The notes under the pieces are model-generated. The model made no database searches and was not told the DNA's origin. It saw only the letters and a list, made by a program, of their open reading frames with translations. The translations under genes were made by a program, and so were the position numbers. DNA of 54,135 nt from JAVJSD01 sp040219575 (GTDB lineage: Bacteria; Planctomycetota; Planctomycetia; Pirellulales; Pirellulaceae), in the NCBI GenBank assembly GCA_040219575.1, contig JAVJSD010000024.1, forward strand, positions 1 to 54,135. Direction: 5' to 3'. This document shows, piece by piece, positions 27,101 to 35,616 of this stretch. The number at the start of each line of letters is the position of its first letter. The first letter of the stretch is position 1.

Positions 27101-28027
27101 ATGAGTAGTGGTAGCGAATGGGTTTATGTCAAACCGCCCCAGCGGATCGAATTCTTCGGCGAGGTGAAGCACCGCCTGGTCTCGCCGACGGAGCGAGAGA
27201 TCGAAATCGTCGTCAAGCCCGACGAATCGCTGGGATTCGAACTGGCCATCGCGGCCCTGGCCCTCGACGGTTCGCGGAGCATGCTGCGGACGTACGCCGC
27301 CCATTTGCCCAAGATGATCCGCCGCAAGCAGAACAAGATTCACCCCGTGGCGCAGGAGTTGGCGTCGTTTCTGGCCAAGAATTCGTCGAATCAGTGCGCG
27401 ATTGCGTACTGGGCCTGCGGCGATGATGGCAGTGAAGTGGAACCCATCGGCATCATGGGCACCAGCGACATCCAGAACTATGACTTCGCGGGGGCGACGA
27501 ACTGGGGCGGGGGCACCAAGATCACTCCAATCGTGCAGTACTTCTGGGAGCAATTGTTCGCCGGCACGGACAAGGTGGGCATGGCCGTGATTCTGACCGA
27601 CGGCGCCTGGGACGACGACGACAACGAGCGGCTGTTCGAACTGACCGAAGTCATGTGCCAGGAAGTCGGCTCCGGCCAACGGCAGTTGATGAAGTGCGTG
27701 ATTCTCGGCCTCAAGACCGAGGACAACAAGAATGAACTGGACCGCATCGACGCGCGGTTCAACGCCATCGACAACTACGAATCGTCGGTCGATGTCGATA
27801 TCTGGTACACGAGCTGGGTCGACGAACTCGAGGATTGGATCGATCTGTTCATCGAACTGGTGAAGGACTGGACGCTGGGCGTCGGCGGGTTCGTCGAGGT
27901 GCAGGGGCAGAAAGTGCTGCAGCAGGACGAATTCCAGTTCGGCGTTCAATTCACGGCGCCGGCCGGCGCCACCTCGTTCACCATCCATCTCGACGGACTG
28001 GGCGACTACACGCAAGAGATCGTCTGA
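27101..28027 (+). CDS. vWA-domain protein 3 (tandem paralogue)
   Basis: A 308-residue soluble vWA protein with MIDAS Asp56-Gly-Ser58-Arg-Ser60 (ALDGSRSM), NWGGGTKITP and VILTDGAWDDDD. The YWACGDDGSEVEPIGIMG block is nearly the same as in the gene just upstream. It ends with the same beta-rich tail (GVGGFVEVQGQKVLQQDEFQ). The ATG at 27101 follows AAGGTG at a good distance, and the GTG at 27092 is rejected. The gap to the upstream gene is 37 bp. Both proteins keep a complete metal site, so they probably form a metal-dependent pair or heteromer and are not a copy and a remnant. Confidence 0.85.
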   Translation: MSSGSEWVYVKPPQRIEFFGEVKHRLVSPTEREIEIVVKPDESLGFELAIAALALDGSRSMLRTYAAHLPKMIRRKQNKIHPVAQELASFLAKNSSNQCAIAYWACGDDGSEVEPIGIMGTSDIQNYDFAGATNWGGGTKITPIVQYFWEQLFAGTDKVGMAVILTDGAWDDDDNERLFELTEVMCQEVGSGQRQLMKCVILGLKTEDNKNELDRIDARFNAIDNYESSVDVDIWYTSWVDELEDWIDLFIELVKDWTLGVGGFVEVQGQKVLQQDEFQFGVQFTAPAGATSFTIHLDGLGDYTQEIV

Positions 28028-28159
28028 GTCGGCGCCGAGTTCTGAACCGTCGTCGATCCGACCGCGTGGTCTCGCGGCGGACGCCGGCCCAGTCGGCTCG
28101 CCCTCGACCCGCGAGCGGAAGTCGGGCATGACCATCAACAACAACGAAAGAGCAACTGC

Positions 28160-29572
28160 ATGAGTCAAGACACAGAAACCGGCCAACCCGCTGAAGAGGC
28201 CGAAGGATCGAGCCGCATCGCCATTATCGTCACGGTCGTTTCGCTGGCGCTGCTGGGGCTTTGTTGGGCATTGGCCGCCAACGGGGTGCCGTATACGCGG
28301 CTCGGATTCCTCTTGATGCAGGTGGTGGTGATATCGATCGTCATCTGGCAGGTGTGCGATCCCTTCGCCGACGCGGCCCAATGGGTCGGCACGGTGTTGC
28401 GCGTGCCCGGTTCAGTCCGCGGCGCCACGCTCGACGCCGTCGCCAGTTCGATGCCCGAGTTGTTCAGCGGCATCTTCTTCGTGGTCGTGGCGATCACGAC
28501 GGCGACGGGTACGCCGGCCGAGATCGCCGAATCGGGACAGGAAGGCTACGGCGCGACGCTGGCGACCTGCGCCGGCAGCGCCATCTACAATATGATCTTG
28601 ATCCCCGCCTTCTGCGCCCTGGTCATCTCGTTCTGTCGCAAGTCGCGTCCCACGATCGATGTGGAGCGGGAAGTCATCTCCCGCGACGGCATGTGGTTCA
28701 TCGGCTGCGAGGCGGTTCTGATCATCTTCCTGTTTCAGGACAGGATGTACTGGTGGATGGCGCTCGTGCTGCTGGGCATGTACTGCGTCTATATCTTCCA
28801 ACTCTACCGCGACGCGCGACGTTACCAGCGGGCGATGGACGCCATCCACCGCCATCTGGGCGAGGTCGGCGAGGATACGCCGACCGACGAGATCGTCGAA
28901 ACGCTGCGCGCCGAAAACATTCACACCTCGCCGATGCTGGTCGACGCCATCAAACACTCCGCTGACGAAGACGACGACGAAGAGCCCGAAACGGCCGGCA
29001 TCTTCTACGGGATGATCGACATCCCGCTGAACAAGGTGACGGCGACTCTGGTGCTGCTGGTGGCGACCTTGTTGGCGGCCGGAGCGTGCTATTGGCTGGT
29101 GGAGGTGACGCGGGGTACGGCGACTGAGCTTGGTGTGGTGCTGGGGCATAAGGTGCCGGTGTTCTTCGTCGCCGTGATTCTGGCCGCGGCGGCTTCCTCG
29201 GTGCCCGACACTTTCCTGGCGATCGGCGCCGCCATGCGCGGCGACGACTCCGGGGCCGTTTCGAACGCCTTCGGGTCGAACATCTTCGACATCTGCATCT
29301 GTCTCTCGATCCCCTTGCTCGTCAACTCCTACCTGTTGGGCTGGGGTCCGGTCCCCCTCACGCAGGAAGGAGGCGAGCCCATCGCGGGCCTGGTCGATCT
29401 GCGGATCCTGCTGGCGACGCTGACGGTCGTCACGCTGCTGATCATGTGGCATAACCGCCAGTTGACGCGCAATAAGGCGTTTGTGCTATGCGGACTGTAC
29501 GGCCTGTTCATGGCCTACGCCGTTGCGGGGTCCATGGGTTTCAGCCTCTTGTCGATGCTGGGCCTTCACTGA
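28160..29572 (+). CDS. Na+/Ca2+-exchanger superfamily (CaCA) membrane protein
   Basis: A 470-residue polytopic inner-membrane protein with roughly ten to eleven hydrophobic segments in two halves. The two inverted alpha-repeats of the CaCA family are visible: GATLDAVASSMPELFSG (88-104) and AAAASSVPDTFLAIGAA then SNAFGSNIFDI (about 343-380). The acidic residues in PE and PD are the usual ion ligands. The central cytoplasmic loop (about 215-280) is acidic, ending in DEDDDEEPE, which could bind Ca2+. The second repeat is canonical; in the first, Met-Pro-Glu replaces the common Leu-Pro-Glu. It follows vWA3 by 132 bp, the longest gap in the run, so a second promoter is possible. Which cation it moves cannot be told. 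Confidence 0.9.
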   Translation: MSQDTETGQPAEEAEGSSRIAIIVTVVSLALLGLCWALAANGVPYTRLGFLLMQVVVISIVIWQVCDPFADAAQWVGTVLRVPGSVRGATLDAVASSMPELFSGIFFVVVAITTATGTPAEIAESGQEGYGATLATCAGSAIYNMILIPAFCALVISFCRKSRPTIDVEREVISRDGMWFIGCEAVLIIFLFQDRMYWWMALVLLGMYCVYIFQLYRDARRYQRAMDAIHRHLGEVGEDTPTDEIVETLRAENIHTSPMLVDAIKHSADEDDDEEPETAGIFYGMIDIPLNKVTATLVLLVATLLAAGACYWLVEVTRGTATELGVVLGHKVPVFFVAVILAAAASSVPDTFLAIGAAMRGDDSGAVSNAFGSNIFDICICLSIPLLVNSYLLGWGPVPLTQEGGEPIAGLVDLRILLATLTVVTLLIMWHNRQLTRNKAFVLCGLYGLFMAYAVAGSMGFSLLSMLGLH

Positions 29573-29625
29573 CGCGGGACGTGAATTCCAACGTTGGATC
29601 AACTATTCTTGTCTGGAGAAACAAC

Positions 29626-30027
29626 ATGGCGGACCATATGACCCAATCCCTGACCGAATTGCGAGACGCGGTGATCGCCGACGGCGTTGTGGACGCCGCC
29701 GAAGTCGGCAAAGTGCGCGAGCGCATCTACGCCGACGGCGCCATCGACCACGACGAGGCGGACATGCTGTTCGACATCAACGACGCCGTCTCCGGCAACG
29801 CGAACGACGCGTCCTGGAGCGAACTGTTCGTGGGGGCGATTTGCGACTACCTGCTCAAGGACAAGAAGTCGCCTGGCGAAGTCGACGGGGAGGAGGCCGC
29901 CTGGCTCTTGGATCGCGTCCAGCGCGATCAGAAACTCGACGACGTCGAGCGCGCCTTGCTCAAGGCGCTCGAGAGCAAGGCGACCTCGCTCGACGAGAAA
30001 CTGAAATCGTACATCGCGTCGCTATGA
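29626..30027 (+). CDS. TerB-like small helical protein with two half EF-hand loops
   Basis: A 133-residue soluble, acidic, all-helical protein. Two segments read Asp-Gly-x-(Val/Ile)-x-x-x-Glu: residues 19-26 (DGVVDAAE) and 37-44 (DGAIDHDE). These match the second half of an EF-hand loop and also the pattern of TerB-family proteins. The remainder (KSPGEVDGEEAAWLLDRVQRD) is consistent with the TerB helical bundle. The ATG at 29626 follows GGAG; in-frame codons upstream lie inside the exchanger gene. It ends in ATGA, and the next gene starts 17 bp later. Its place next to a Ca2+-exchanger family gene and vWA genes recalls Ter-type metal-response loci. The TerB call is tentative. Confidence 0.65.
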   Translation: MADHMTQSLTELRDAVIADGVVDAAEVGKVRERIYADGAIDHDEADMLFDINDAVSGNANDASWSELFVGAICDYLLKDKKSPGEVDGEEAAWLLDRVQRDQKLDDVERALLKALESKATSLDEKLKSYIASL

Positions 30028-30044
30028 CCCAAGGAGTTTTGCTG

Positions 30045-30917
30045 ATGCACAGCCGTTTAACTGTCCGTCTCGCCGCCGCGTCGCTTGTCCTTGCATCATG
30101 CACGGCCGCGCAGGCCGCCAAGCCGACCGGCGAAGAGCATGTCTACAAGACCGTCGGCGAGCGGAAGTTGCGGCTGTATGTGACTCGGCCCGACGGCTGG
30201 CAGGCCGGCGACAAGCGGCCGGCGATCGTCTTCTATCATGGCGGCGGTTGGGTCGGCGGAGCGCCGGGACAATTCACCGAGCACAGCAAGTACTTCGCCT
30301 CGCGGGGGCTGGTCTGCGTGCAGGTCGAGTATCGGCTGCTCGACAAGAAGTCGAGCGATCCGCCCAAGGTCTGCGTCAACGACGCCAAGTCGGCCATGCG
30401 CTGGGTCCGCGGCCGCGCCGACAAGTTGGGCGTCGATCCGGACCGGATCGCCTCAGGCGGCGGCAGCGCGGGCGGCCACTTGGCGGCCTTCGTGGGGATG
30501 GTCGAAGGCGGCGGCGACCAGCAGGACGACAAAACAATCGCCGCTAAATCCAACGCCATGCTGCTGTTCAATCCGGTGTTCGACAACGGCCCCGACGGCT
30601 GGGGCCACGGCCGCGTGGGCGACGACTACCAGCAGTACTCGCCCTTTCACAACGTGACCAGCGACGATCCGCCGGCGATCGTGTTTCTCGGTTCGGAGGA
30701 TGCATTGATCCCGGTGAAGACCGCGGATCAGTTCAAAGCGAAGATGCAGAAGGCCGGCGTGCCGTGCGAGGTGATGATCTTCGACGGAATGGCCCACGGC
30801 TTCTTCAACTACGGCAAACATGACGGTCAGCCCTACTACGAAACCGTCGTCGCCTGCGACCGCTTCCTCAACAAGCTCGGCTGGCTGGAAGGCGAACCGA
30901 CGCTCGAGAAGCCGTAG
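30045..30917 (+). CDS. Secreted alpha/beta hydrolase (HSL/acetylesterase type)
   Basis: A 290-residue exported esterase-like enzyme. The N-terminus (MHSRLTVRLAAASLVLASC...AQA) is a signal peptide, with cleavage likely after AQA near residue 24. Seen: the HGGGW oxyanion motif, the nucleophile elbow GGGSAGGHL, the acid in GSEDALIP and the His in MAHGFFNYG. This is the complete Ser-Asp-His triad of the hormone-sensitive-lipase group. Related planctomycete proteins act on acetylated polysaccharides, but the substrate cannot be read here. The start at 30045 has AAGGAG at 9 nt; an ATG at 30024, overlapping the stop of the previous gene, is in frame and weaker. It may be co-transcribed with the Srf-like operon without sharing its function. 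Confidence 0.9.
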   Translation: MHSRLTVRLAAASLVLASCTAAQAAKPTGEEHVYKTVGERKLRLYVTRPDGWQAGDKRPAIVFYHGGGWVGGAPGQFTEHSKYFASRGLVCVQVEYRLLDKKSSDPPKVCVNDAKSAMRWVRGRADKLGVDPDRIASGGGSAGGHLAAFVGMVEGGGDQQDDKTIAAKSNAMLLFNPVFDNGPDGWGHGRVGDDYQQYSPFHNVTSDDPPAIVFLGSEDALIPVKTADQFKAKMQKAGVPCEVMIFDGMAHGFFNYGKHDGQPYYETVVACDRFLNKLGWLEGEPTLEKP

Positions 30918-30954
30918 CCGATCTTGAACCGATCCGGCGCCAAGAAAAACGATC

Positions 30955-30972
30955 CGAAGACACACGTCTTCG
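30955..30972. terminator. Hairpin between convergent genes
   Basis: CGAAGAC and GTCTTCG form a 7-bp perfect stem with an ACAC loop, between the stop of the hydrolase gene and the stop of alaS on the other strand. There is no T-run, so it is at best a weak terminator. Confidence 0.35.
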
Positions 30973-31038
30973 AATTCCTCCGTTCTCTCCGCTTCCTCCT
31001 GTTCAACTATTCCCGGTTCCAGCTACGCCGGCAGCGGC

Positions 31039-33852
31039 TCAACTGCCGAGCATAGCGGTGACGGCGGTCTTGGCTTTCTCGATGGCGTCGGGCAGTTTTG
31101 ACGGATCCTTGCCGCCGGCCTGGGCCATGTCGGGGCGGCCACCGCCGCCGCCGCCGACCACTTTGGCGACCTCGCCCACCCACTTGCCGGCGCTCAGGCC
31201 GCGATCGACCAGTTCCTTGCTCAGGCCGGCGACCAGCAGCACCTTGTCGTCGCCCTGCGCCGCGGCCAGCAACACCGCGATGGGGCTGGTCTTCTGCCGC
31301 ATCTGGTCGATCAACTGCCGCATCAGGTTGGGATTCGCCGCGGGAAGCTGCTCGACGATCACCTTCACCCCGCCGATTTCCTCCGCCCTGAGCAGCAGAG
31401 CGTCGGCCGAGACGTCGCCGGCCTGCGCCAGTTGGTTCAACTGCCGCTCGAGATCCTCCACCTCGGCGAGCAGCCCCTTCACCCGCTCCGGCGCATCGAA
31501 CGGAGAGACGTTCAGCGTGCGGGCGGCTTCCCGCAGGGCGGCTTTCACGTCGGCGTAGGAGGGCTGGCCGAAGGGAATCGTCTTGGCGGCCGACGCGGAC
31601 ACGGCCTCCTCCTTCGGCTGCGCTCCGGTGGAGACCTGCTTCTTCAGGTCGCGCACATGGTGGGAGAGTTGCTTCACTGCGTCGGGAACTTCGGTCGCCG
31701 ATACTTCCAACATGGCGGCGACGCGATCAACGGCCTGTCGTGTCTTTTCGACGTTTTCCCTGGCCTTCTCGCCGGTGAGCGCCACGATCCGCCGGGTGCC
31801 GGACGAAACGGCTTCCTCGGCGATGATTTCGAACGCGCCCACTTCGCCGGTATGGTCCAGGTGCGTGCCGCCGCACAATTCGCGGCTGAAGTCGCCCATC
31901 GTCACCATCCGCACGGGGTCGGGATACTTTTCGCCGAACAACATCATCGCGCCGGCGCTGCGGGCCTCGGCCAGCGGCACGACGTCCCAGCGCACCGGCG
32001 CATCGGCCGCGATGCGCTGGTTCACGTCGCGTTCGATGTGCTCGAGTTGCTCGCTGGCGACCGGCGACATGTTGGTGAAGTCGAACCGCAGCACGTCGTC
32101 GTCGACTTTCGAGCCCTGCTGCTGCGCATGGCTGCCGAGGTTCTTCTGCAGGGCATGATGCAGAATGTGCGTCGCCGAGTGAGCGCGTCGAATTCCTTCC
32201 CGCCGTGCGACATCGACATGGGCGGTGACTTTCACGCCGGCCCGCATTTCGCCTTCGGCAAGATGGCCCAGGTGCAGCAGCAAGTGGCCGTCTTTCTGCG
32301 TGTCGGCGACGCGGAAGCGAAACCCCTCGCCGACGATCTCGCCGCTGTCGCCCACCTGGCCGCCCGACTCGCCGTAGAACGGGGACCGGTCGAGCACGAC
32401 GGTGATCTCCGCGTCATGGCCGACCTCTTCGATGTGGTCGCAGAGATGTTCGCGGGCCACGATGAACTTGAGTTCCGCCTCGGCCTCGGTCGTCTCGTAA
32501 CCGAGGAACTCGACCTCGTGCATCACCTTCTTGATGTTGTCGATCGGACCGTGCGCGCCCATTACGGTGTGCGTCACCTTGCCCGAGGCCTCGCCGTGCT
32601 GTTCCATCGCTTGTTGGAAGCCTTCCCAGTCGAAGGCGAGATTGTTTTCCGTGGCGATCGTTTCAAACAACTCGGGGGGCACGCCGTAGGTCTGATACAA
32701 CTCGGCGGCCTCGGCGCCGTCGACCGCCGTGCGGTTCTGCGCGCGCATGGCGTCGAAGATGCGGTCGATGCGCGACAGTCCGGCGTCGAGCGTATCAAGA
32801 AAGTTCGCCTCTTCCTTCTTGATCACCTCCTCAACGCGGCCGGTGGTCTCGGTGAGGTCGGGATAGGGCCTCTTCATCATCTCGACGACCGCCGGAACGA
32901 GCTTGTACAAGAACGGTTCGCGCTGCCCTATGCGGTGGCCGTCGAGCACCGCGCGGCGCAGCAACCGGCGGATGACGTACTTTTCCTTCTGCGCGCCGGG
33001 GTACACGTTTTCGTGCACGGCCATCGTGCAGGCGCGGACATGATCGGTGATCCGCCGCAGCCGGCGGCCGTCGTCGCTGGCCGGATCGTACTTCACACCG
33101 CATACCTCGCCCGCGGCCTCGACGATCGGCCGCAGGATGTCGATATGGAAGTTGGTCTCCACGCCTTGCAGCGTCGCGGCGGCCCGCTCGAGGCCCATGC
33201 CCGTGTCGATGTTCTTGCTCGGCAGCGGGCGGAGATTGTCGGGCGGATCGCCCACGCGGTTGAACTGCGTGAAGACGAGATTCCAGATCTCCACCTCGCC
33301 GCCGCCGTCGGTGTGATAGAAGATCTCGCTGCACGGCCCGCAGACGCCGTCGGGCCCTTCGCTCGGCGCGCTGGCCGGCCAGAAGTTTTCGTCTTCGTCG
33401 AGGCGATTGATGCGGTCGTAGGAGAGCTTGATCTCCTTGTGCCAGATCTCGGCCGCCTCATCGTCGTCCTTGTACACACTGACCGTCAGCCGCGCGGGAT
33501 CGATCCCCAGCCACTTCTTGTCGGTGAGAAACTCCCAGGCCCAGTGAATCGCTTCCCGCTTGAAATAGTCGCCGAAGCTGAAGTTGCCGAGCATCTCGAA
33601 GAACGTGTGGTGAAACGCCGTCCGACCGACGTTGTCGATGTCGCCCGTCCGCAGACACTTCTGGCAACTGGTGGCCCGCGTGAACTCGAGCTTCACCTTG
33701 CCCAGGAAGTGGTCCTTGAACTGATTCATCCCCGCGGGCGTGAACAACACCGACGGATCCCAGGTGGGAACCAGTACGTCGCTGGCGCAGCAACGGTGGC
33801 CTTTGGAGGTGAAGAATTCGAGGTATTTTTCGCGTAGTTCGTCGGTTCTCAT
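31039..33852 (-). CDS. alaS: Alanyl-tRNA synthetase
   Basis: Charges tRNA-Ala and edits misacylated products. At 937 residues it has the normal length. Class II catalytic core: MRTDELREKYLEFF start, SDVLVPTWDPSVLFTPAGMNQF, TSCQKCLRTGDIDNVGRT, HHTFFEMLGNFSFGDYFK. The editing domain has HSATHILHHAL and ELCGGTHLDHTGEVG, whose His and Cys residues bind zinc. The C-terminal DHHA1-type domain is glycine-rich at the end (GGGGGGRPDMAQAGG). I use the ATG at 33852, where the family N-terminus begins; the longer frame to 33903 adds 17 unrelated residues. The long open frames on the opposite strand (for example 31432-33837) are composition shadows. Confidence 0.98.
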   Translation of the reverse strand: MRTDELREKYLEFFTSKGHRCCASDVLVPTWDPSVLFTPAGMNQFKDHFLGKVKLEFTRATSCQKCLRTGDIDNVGRTAFHHTFFEMLGNFSFGDYFKREAIHWAWEFLTDKKWLGIDPARLTVSVYKDDDEAAEIWHKEIKLSYDRINRLDEDENFWPASAPSEGPDGVCGPCSEIFYHTDGGGEVEIWNLVFTQFNRVGDPPDNLRPLPSKNIDTGMGLERAAATLQGVETNFHIDILRPIVEAAGEVCGVKYDPASDDGRRLRRITDHVRACTMAVHENVYPGAQKEKYVIRRLLRRAVLDGHRIGQREPFLYKLVPAVVEMMKRPYPDLTETTGRVEEVIKKEEANFLDTLDAGLSRIDRIFDAMRAQNRTAVDGAEAAELYQTYGVPPELFETIATENNLAFDWEGFQQAMEQHGEASGKVTHTVMGAHGPIDNIKKVMHEVEFLGYETTEAEAELKFIVAREHLCDHIEEVGHDAEITVVLDRSPFYGESGGQVGDSGEIVGEGFRFRVADTQKDGHLLLHLGHLAEGEMRAGVKVTAHVDVARREGIRRAHSATHILHHALQKNLGSHAQQQGSKVDDDVLRFDFTNMSPVASEQLEHIERDVNQRIAADAPVRWDVVPLAEARSAGAMMLFGEKYPDPVRMVTMGDFSRELCGGTHLDHTGEVGAFEIIAEEAVSSGTRRIVALTGEKARENVEKTRQAVDRVAAMLEVSATEVPDAVKQLSHHVRDLKKQVSTGAQPKEEAVSASAAKTIPFGQPSYADVKAALREAARTLNVSPFDAPERVKGLLAEVEDLERQLNQLAQAGDVSADALLLRAEEIGGVKVIVEQLPAANPNLMRQLIDQMRQKTSPIAVLLAAAQGDDKVLLVAGLSKELVDRGLSAGKWVGEVAKVVGGGGGGRPDMAQAGGKDPSKLPDAIEKAKTAVTAMLGS

Positions 33853-33974
33853 GGCATCCGAACCCGGGCGGCGGGAGATTGTGGGGCGAGAACCCAACAT
33901 CATATCGGCTGCCCGACGTAGCGACTAGGCGAGCCGCAGGGGGCCCAGACGCTGCGCCGACTCAGACGATTCGG

Positions 33975-34038
33975 CGATGCCCGCAAGACAGGACGCCCGC
34001 AAGACAGGACGCCCGCAAAATACGACGCCCGCACGTGA
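33975..34038. repeat. 16-bp tandem repeat, four copies
   Basis: Four consecutive 16-bp units start at 33975, 33991, 34007 and 34023, with core GA(C/T)GCCCGCAAGACAG; the last two have drifted at their 3' ends. The array fills much of the gap between the alaS start and the stop of the HtrA-like gene and does not lie in a gene. Confidence 0.85.
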
Positions 34039-34055
34039 AGGGACGGCGACGGCGG

Positions 34056-35564
34056 TCAGGGCGCCTCGACGGTCACGGTTTCACGGCCGCCGATGAGCCG
34101 CAACTGCACGGGCCCCTCTCGCCCCTGCAGCAACTTGTAAAACGCCTCGGGGTCCTCCACCGATTTTCCCTCGATGTGGCTGATGAAGGTCCAGCGGCGC
34201 AGCCCCGCCTTCCAGGCGGGCGAGTCGGGTTCGATTTCCGAAACGGCGACGCAATTGCCCAGTCCCAACTCGGGAGCGCGCTGCTGAAAAATCTCGCCCG
34301 GCGTGGCCGTGGCGTAGTCGACGCGCATTCCGCGCCACATCGGTTCGGCGGCGGATCCGTAAACTGGGCGCGTCGTGTTTAGGTACTTCTTGGCCAGCGT
34401 CACCGGAATGATCTGCGGGGCGCGGCGATCGCGAACCACCGTCAGCTCGACGCGCTTTCCGACAGGCATCTTGCCGACTTCCCGCATCAGATCGTAGTGA
34501 TCGTAAAGTCGCACTCCATCAACATGGGTGACCACGTCCAAAGGGCGCAGGAACGCCCGCGCCGCAGGTGTTCCGGGAACGACCTTATCGATGCGGACCG
34601 CGGGCAATTCGCCTGGCGCGGCGATGTAGGTGCTGCGTTCGGGGGCGACGCCCAGAAATCCGAAGTCGGCTCGTCGGCCCATCTTCAGCCGGTCGACCAC
34701 GCGTTTGAAGGCGTCATCGACCGGGATTGCAAAGCCGGCCGTGGTCTCGCCGTTGGAGAGCGCGGCCAGGGAGCTGGTCAGACCAATCATTTCTCCCTTG
34801 AGATTGAGCAAGGCGCCGCCGCTGGCGCCCTGGGGCAGTTTGGCGTCGGTCTGAATCATGTCGCCGTACTGCTGAACGGTGTTGTCCTTCGGCAGCAGGG
34901 GATCCTCATCCGGCAGCGGCGGGGCGTGACGGCGGAGGTTGGAAATGATGCCCCAGGTGGCGCTCGCCTCCCCGTCGCGGGCGATGGCGTAAGGGTTCCC
35001 GAGGGCGATGACGATCTGCCCCTTCTTCAACTTCCCCGCGTCGCCGAACTTGATCGGCTCGAGATTGTCGGCGTCGATCTTCAACACCGCCAGGTCGAAC
35101 CAGGGGTCGGCCGCTTCGACGCCGACGGCCTTAAACTGGCCGTCTTCCCCCGGCTTCCCCGGCTTCTCACGGGTTTCGATGCCTTTGACCTTGAACGATC
35201 GCCGCTGCGTCCACACGTAGTAGTCGTACTTCTCGATATCGCCCAGCACGTGGTAGTTGGTGAGGATCAAGCCCCGGCGGTCGACGACCACTCCCGTGCC
35301 GTAGCCGCTGGGAACCATGCCCGGGTCCTCGCCGCGCGGGATTCCCACCAGGGGATCCTTCGGAACACGGGCGATCGCCACCACCGACTTTTCCGCGGCG
35401 GCGATGGCGTCGACCAACACGTTCTCCAGCGCCAGGGCCGCCTCCAGGCCGGCGCCGGCCTGGGCGCCGGCCTGGGCGCTGGCTTTGGGCGTGGGCGCGA
35501 GCGCCGACGCCAGCAACATCAGCGCCGCCGTCGGCACAACTCTTACTTGGCGCGTCCGCAACAT
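34056..35564 (-). CDS. HtrA/DegP-like periplasmic serine protease with PDZ domains
   Basis: A 502-residue exported trypsin-like protease. The N-terminus has a signal peptide (VVPTAALMLLASALAPTPKASA), followed by Ala/Gly-Gln repeats. The catalytic triad is in LTNYHVLGD (His), FDLAVLKID (Asp) and LPQGASGGALLN (Ser). Two PDZ-like domains follow: one with FGFLGVAPE and LRPLDVVTHVDGVRLYD, the other near the C-terminus with EIEPDSPAWKAGL. An unusually long insertion (about 120-150, KPGKPGEDGQFK) lies between His and Asp. The ATG at 35564 follows GGGAGA and places the signal peptide at residue 1; the upstream ATG adds eight residues. Likely role: envelope protein quality control. Confidence 0.92.
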   Translation of the reverse strand: MLRTRQVRVVPTAALMLLASALAPTPKASAQAGAQAGAGLEAALALENVLVDAIAAAEKSVVAIARVPKDPLVGIPRGEDPGMVPSGYGTGVVVDRRGLILTNYHVLGDIEKYDYYVWTQRRSFKVKGIETREKPGKPGEDGQFKAVGVEAADPWFDLAVLKIDADNLEPIKFGDAGKLKKGQIVIALGNPYAIARDGEASATWGIISNLRRHAPPLPDEDPLLPKDNTVQQYGDMIQTDAKLPQGASGGALLNLKGEMIGLTSSLAALSNGETTAGFAIPVDDAFKRVVDRLKMGRRADFGFLGVAPERSTYIAAPGELPAVRIDKVVPGTPAARAFLRPLDVVTHVDGVRLYDHYDLMREVGKMPVGKRVELTVVRDRRAPQIIPVTLAKKYLNTTRPVYGSAAEPMWRGMRVDYATATPGEIFQQRAPELGLGNCVAVSEIEPDSPAWKAGLRRWTFISHIEGKSVEDPEAFYKLLQGREGPVQLRLIGGRETVTVEAP

Positions 35565-35616
35565 CCGCAGTCTCCCTCGACAAAACATCGCCGGCGATCG
35601 ACTGCCTGCGATGCGT

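Noticed and set aside
31432..33837. 801-codon open frame on the plus strand
   Set aside because: It lies fully opposite alaS, which is certain. High GC content at third positions leaves the opposite strand open. The product has no recognisable domain.
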